Source: CAYFLR01 sp964343805 (lineage in GTDB: Bacteria > Bdellovibrionota_B > Oligoflexia > CAYFLR01). Taken from it: a stretch of 16,259 nt of DNA. The stretch is from assembly GCA_964343805.1 (NCBI GenBank), contig CAYFLR010000093.1, positions 1 to 16,259 of the forward strand, read 5' to 3'. How positions within the stretch are numbered: the stretch's first letter is position 1; the number at the start of each line of letters is the position of its first letter. Below the pieces are notes generated by a model, which saw nothing but the letters and a program-made list of their open reading frames with translations, made no database searches and was not told the DNA's origin. The position numbers and the translations under genes were made by a program. Positions 14,346 to 16,259 of the stretch are shown piece by piece.

Positions 14346-15082
14346 TGCTGAGAGCTATTATCAAAATCAGTCTATTCGCCCTGCTCACCTGTCTAGGAAG
14401 TCTTACTTGTGTAATCATCTGCACACTACTCTACCCATGGCACCGTCCCATCGGCATAAAAATCCTGCAAATCTACTCAAAACTCATCATGATTATATTT
14501 CAGGTCAAAATTGAGTTGAAGGTAGAAGATGAACGCTTCTTAAAAGAACATCAAGGAGTGGTTCTTCTGGCTAATCATACTACCAGTTTAGATATTCCGC
14601 TTCTCTCAGCTGTTTTTGGTTCCACTTTTGTGAGTAAAGATGATCTCAAGTACTGGCCCTTTATTGGCTGGGCCGCTCTCTTTATGGGTGTCATCTTTCT
14701 TAAGAGAAGTTCCATGGCAAAACGCCTGGGAGTGATGACCGCCATTGCCGAACAACTCGGACCCAATCGGATTGTAACCATTTTTCCCCAAGGAACCACC
14801 AGCAACCTGACTAAAAAAAGGCCTTTTCAAAGAGGGATTTTTAAAATTGTGGAAATGCATAATCATCTGTCTCTTCTCCCTGTCACTGTTCACTATGAAA
14901 AAGATGAATACGTGAGCTGGGGAGAGGAAAATGTCTTTGAAAACCTCTATAAGCTCACCTCTTTAAAAGAGATCAATGTGACTCTCACAACTTACCCCCT
15001 CCTCACCATCGAAGAGTTTAATCGCAAAGATGCCAAAACCATTACCTTGGAAACTCAAAAGAAAGTCTTGTTAGAATCCTAG
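14345..15082 (+). CDS. PlsC-like 1-acyl-glycerol-3-phosphate acyltransferase family protein, paralog 2
   Basis: Paralog of the acyltransferase at 10666, 245 residues. Seen: a hydrophobic N-terminus (about 5-30), the catalytic NHTTSLD (H78-x4-D83), the shared block YWPFIGWAALFMGVIFLKR and FPQGTTS at 147-153, with the same Gln and Thr substitutions as paralog 1. Both then continue KRPF-[HQ]-RGIFK. The start is ATG 14345 in TGATG with AAGGAG 6 bp upstream; a TTG one codon earlier is possible but less well placed. It is the last gene of the operon. Having two related acyltransferases in one operon suggests successive or alternative acylations of one acceptor, or acceptors of different type (inference). 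No strong terminator follows. Confidence 0.88.
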   Translation: MLRAIIKISLFALLTCLGSLTCVIICTLLYPWHRPIGIKILQIYSKLIMIIFQVKIELKVEDERFLKEHQGVVLLANHTTSLDIPLLSAVFGSTFVSKDDLKYWPFIGWAALFMGVIFLKRSSMAKRLGVMTAIAEQLGPNRIVTIFPQGTTSNLTKKRPFQRGIFKIVEMHNHLSLLPVTVHYEKDEYVSWGEENVFENLYKLTSLKEINVTLTTYPLLTIEEFNRKDAKTITLETQKKVLLES

Positions 15083-15198
15083 ATATCTATGATAAGGATA
15101 TTCCTGAAGTGCCTATTTAAATTGAAAAAATCCCACATTTGTACTACCCTAAAGGGGTAATAAAATTCATTTTCGTTTTTAATAATGGAGAAGGCACT
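15083..15198. other. Intergenic region upstream of the chemoreceptor gene
   Basis: This 116-bp AT-rich stretch contains TACCC (15145-15149), spacer TAAAG, GGGTA (15155-15159), a 5-bp inverted repeat without an immediate T-run, and a -10-like TAAAAT (15161-15166) whose best upstream box, TTGTAC at 15140-15145, is 15 bp away. I find no sigma28-type promoter. No convincing Rho-independent terminator for the operon to the left. Confidence 0.3.
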
Positions 15199-16259
15199 AT
15201 GAACAATCTGAGTGTGGCAAAGAAAATCTATCTTTCGGTTGGTGTTTCTATTTTCTTTTTTCTGCTTTTTACGATCTTTATAACTGTCATCAATCAAATC
15301 GTAGAAAAAGATGCAGATATTCTTAAAGATGTGGACATTAAATTTACCTTGGTGGCAAAAGATCTGGAAAAGGATGTGATCCAAATCCAACAATGGCTCA
15401 CAGATATTTCAGCTACCCGGGGACGAGACGGTTTGAACGACGGTTTTGATGAAGCAAAAAATAGCTTAGATTCATTCATGACGCACCTTAAGCCCATGGA
15501 AGATTACTATAGAGCTAAAAATGATGAAAAGAAAATCAAGCAGATTGAAACCCTCAAAGAGAGCGTCATTTCCTTTTATCAGACGGGAAAAAAGATGGCA
15601 GAAGCTTATGTTGCACAAGGTCCAGCAGGGGGAAATAAATTGATGGGATCTTTTGATGATGTGGCTTCTAAATTGCAAGAAGTACTTGCTCCGTTTGCCA
15701 AAGAATATATCAAAGAGTCAGAACATGCCTTAGAGGATATCCACTCAAAAGTACAGACTATGCAAAATACGGTCTATTCTTTATTTGTGCTTCTCACAAT
15801 TTGCCTCATTTTTATTGGTAGAAAACTAGCTATTTCTATCACAGAGCCCTTAGATAAGCTAGTTAAGGTCTTTAATCAATTTAAAGATGGTGATCTTAGA
15901 GTGGCAGCCAATTTATCAGGATCTGATGAAATAGCAGAATTGGGCAAAAATACAGATGAGATGATCAGAGACTTCAATACTATGATCAAAGATATTCTAA
16001 CTCAGGCTTCTACTTTGTTAGATGCATCTAAAAATTTAAGCAACAGTTCCACATCTCTCAGTGAAGAGATGGCCAATATGAACACCTTATCCACTATGGT
16101 AGCCGGTTCCATTGAAGAGGTAAGTAGCAGTACTTCAACCCTCGCTTCATCTGCAGAAGAGATGAGTGTCAATATATCCAGCGTTTCATCTGCGGCTGAA
16201 GAATCCAGCTCCAGTATGAACAATGTCTCTTCGGCGGTGGAAGAGTTTTCTGCCAGTAT
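15199..16259 (+). CDS. Methyl-accepting chemotaxis protein, partial (3' end outside window)
   Basis: Transmembrane chemoreceptor signalling to CheA/CheW. The frame is open from the ATG at 15199 to the window end (353 complete codons). Seen: TM1 at about 10-31, an extracytoplasmic domain of about 160 residues containing QQWLTDISATRG (64-75), TM2 at about 192-209, a HAMP domain at about 210-262 beginning ISITEPLDKLVKVF, then the Ser/Glu-rich start of the methyl-accepting coiled coil (SSAEEMSVNISSVSSAAEES). The QWLTDISATRG segment recurs in a class of bacterial chemoreceptors as I remember them; its ligand is not known to me. SD GGAG 8 bp upstream, with AAGG closer. It stands apart from the preceding operon. 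Confidence 0.94.
   Translation, partial: MNNLSVAKKIYLSVGVSIFFFLLFTIFITVINQIVEKDADILKDVDIKFTLVAKDLEKDVIQIQQWLTDISATRGRDGLNDGFDEAKNSLDSFMTHLKPMEDYYRAKNDEKKIKQIETLKESVISFYQTGKKMAEAYVAQGPAGGNKLMGSFDDVASKLQEVLAPFAKEYIKESEHALEDIHSKVQTMQNTVYSLFVLLTICLIFIGRKLAISITEPLDKLVKVFNQFKDGDLRVAANLSGSDEIAELGKNTDEMIRDFNTMIKDILTQASTLLDASKNLSNSSTSLSEEMANMNTLSTMVAGSIEEVSSSTSTLASSAEEMSVNISSVSSAAEESSSSMNNVSSAVEEFSAS

Noticed and set aside
14575..14893. Minus-strand open frames inside the second acyltransferase and similar frames in other genes
   Set aside because: They lie antisense to well-supported conserved genes, show no family motif and have no SD; coding shadows.
10666..15082. UbiT-UbiU-UbiV anaerobic ubiquinone operon
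   Set aside because: The first U32 protein has RDANRGGC...C closer to TrhP, the second lacks the UbiV cysteines, and no SCP2-type UbiT gene is present.
15074..15103. Terminator hairpin at the end of the second acyltransferase gene
   Set aside because: Arms such as ATATC/GATAT are short and AT-only, with no T run following.
15079..15678. Minus-strand open frames over the chemoreceptor start
   Set aside because: The plus strand there encodes a clear MCP with two membrane segments and a HAMP domain, so the opposite frames are shadows.
1..16259. CRISPR array, insertion sequence, prophage, tRNA or rRNA gene, or defence system
   Set aside because: No regularly spaced repeats, transposase or phage motifs, or RNA gene patterns were seen; the window is densely packed with housekeeping-type genes.

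Overview
The window reads as ordinary chromosome of a Gram-negative, motile, moderately AT-rich bacterium. The gene mix is a trypsin-like exported protease, a radical-SAM spore-photoproduct-lyase-like protein, a GCKR/MurQ-like sugar-phosphate protein, a KamA lysine aminomutase and a large chemoreceptor. This is reminiscent of Bdellovibrionota/Bacteriovoracales-type genomes. The assignment rests on gene content and general sequence feel only and is tentative. Three 10-N runs (996-1005, 7026-7035, 12631-12640) each fall inside a gene that stays open on both sides, so the window looks like a scaffold with small unresolved gaps of arbitrary stated length.

Left half (1-7807) is a leftward block, in transcription order: UMF1-type MFS transporter, MATE transporter, SPL-family radical SAM protein, Mrp/ApbC Fe-S carrier, lysine 2,3-aminomutase (KamA), trypsin-like protease (runs off the left edge). 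Spacings are 24 bp, about 20 bp, a 4-bp ATGA overlap, 55 bp and 9 bp, so one or two co-transcribed units are likely. The two radical SAM enzymes flank the Fe-S carrier. From 7894 a divergent rightward gene encodes a double-length GCKR/MurQ-like protein, followed by dinB (DNA polymerase IV) with its own possible leaderless promoter and a perfect palindrome upstream.

Right half (10666-15082) is a five-gene rightward operon with every junction overlapping: PlsC-like acyltransferase 1, TrhP-like U32 protein, a second U32-like protein without the iron-sulfur cysteines, PncC/CinA C-terminal amidase, PlsC-like acyltransferase 2. The two acyltransferases are paralogs bracketing the unit, and both carry FPQGTTS in place of the usual FPEGTRS motif. 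After a 116-bp intergenic stretch a methyl-accepting chemotaxis protein starts and runs off the right edge.

I see no clear new multi-gene defence or mobile system, no RNA gene, CRISPR array or insertion sequence. The points most worth a second look are the cysteine-less U32 paralog and the C8 tract at its 5' end (the given tract length appears to put the start codon out of frame with the conserved domain), the paired acyltransferases with a changed motif, the long Cys-containing extension of the protease, the KamA that has lost its zinc site, and the palindrome/leaderless arrangement at dinB.
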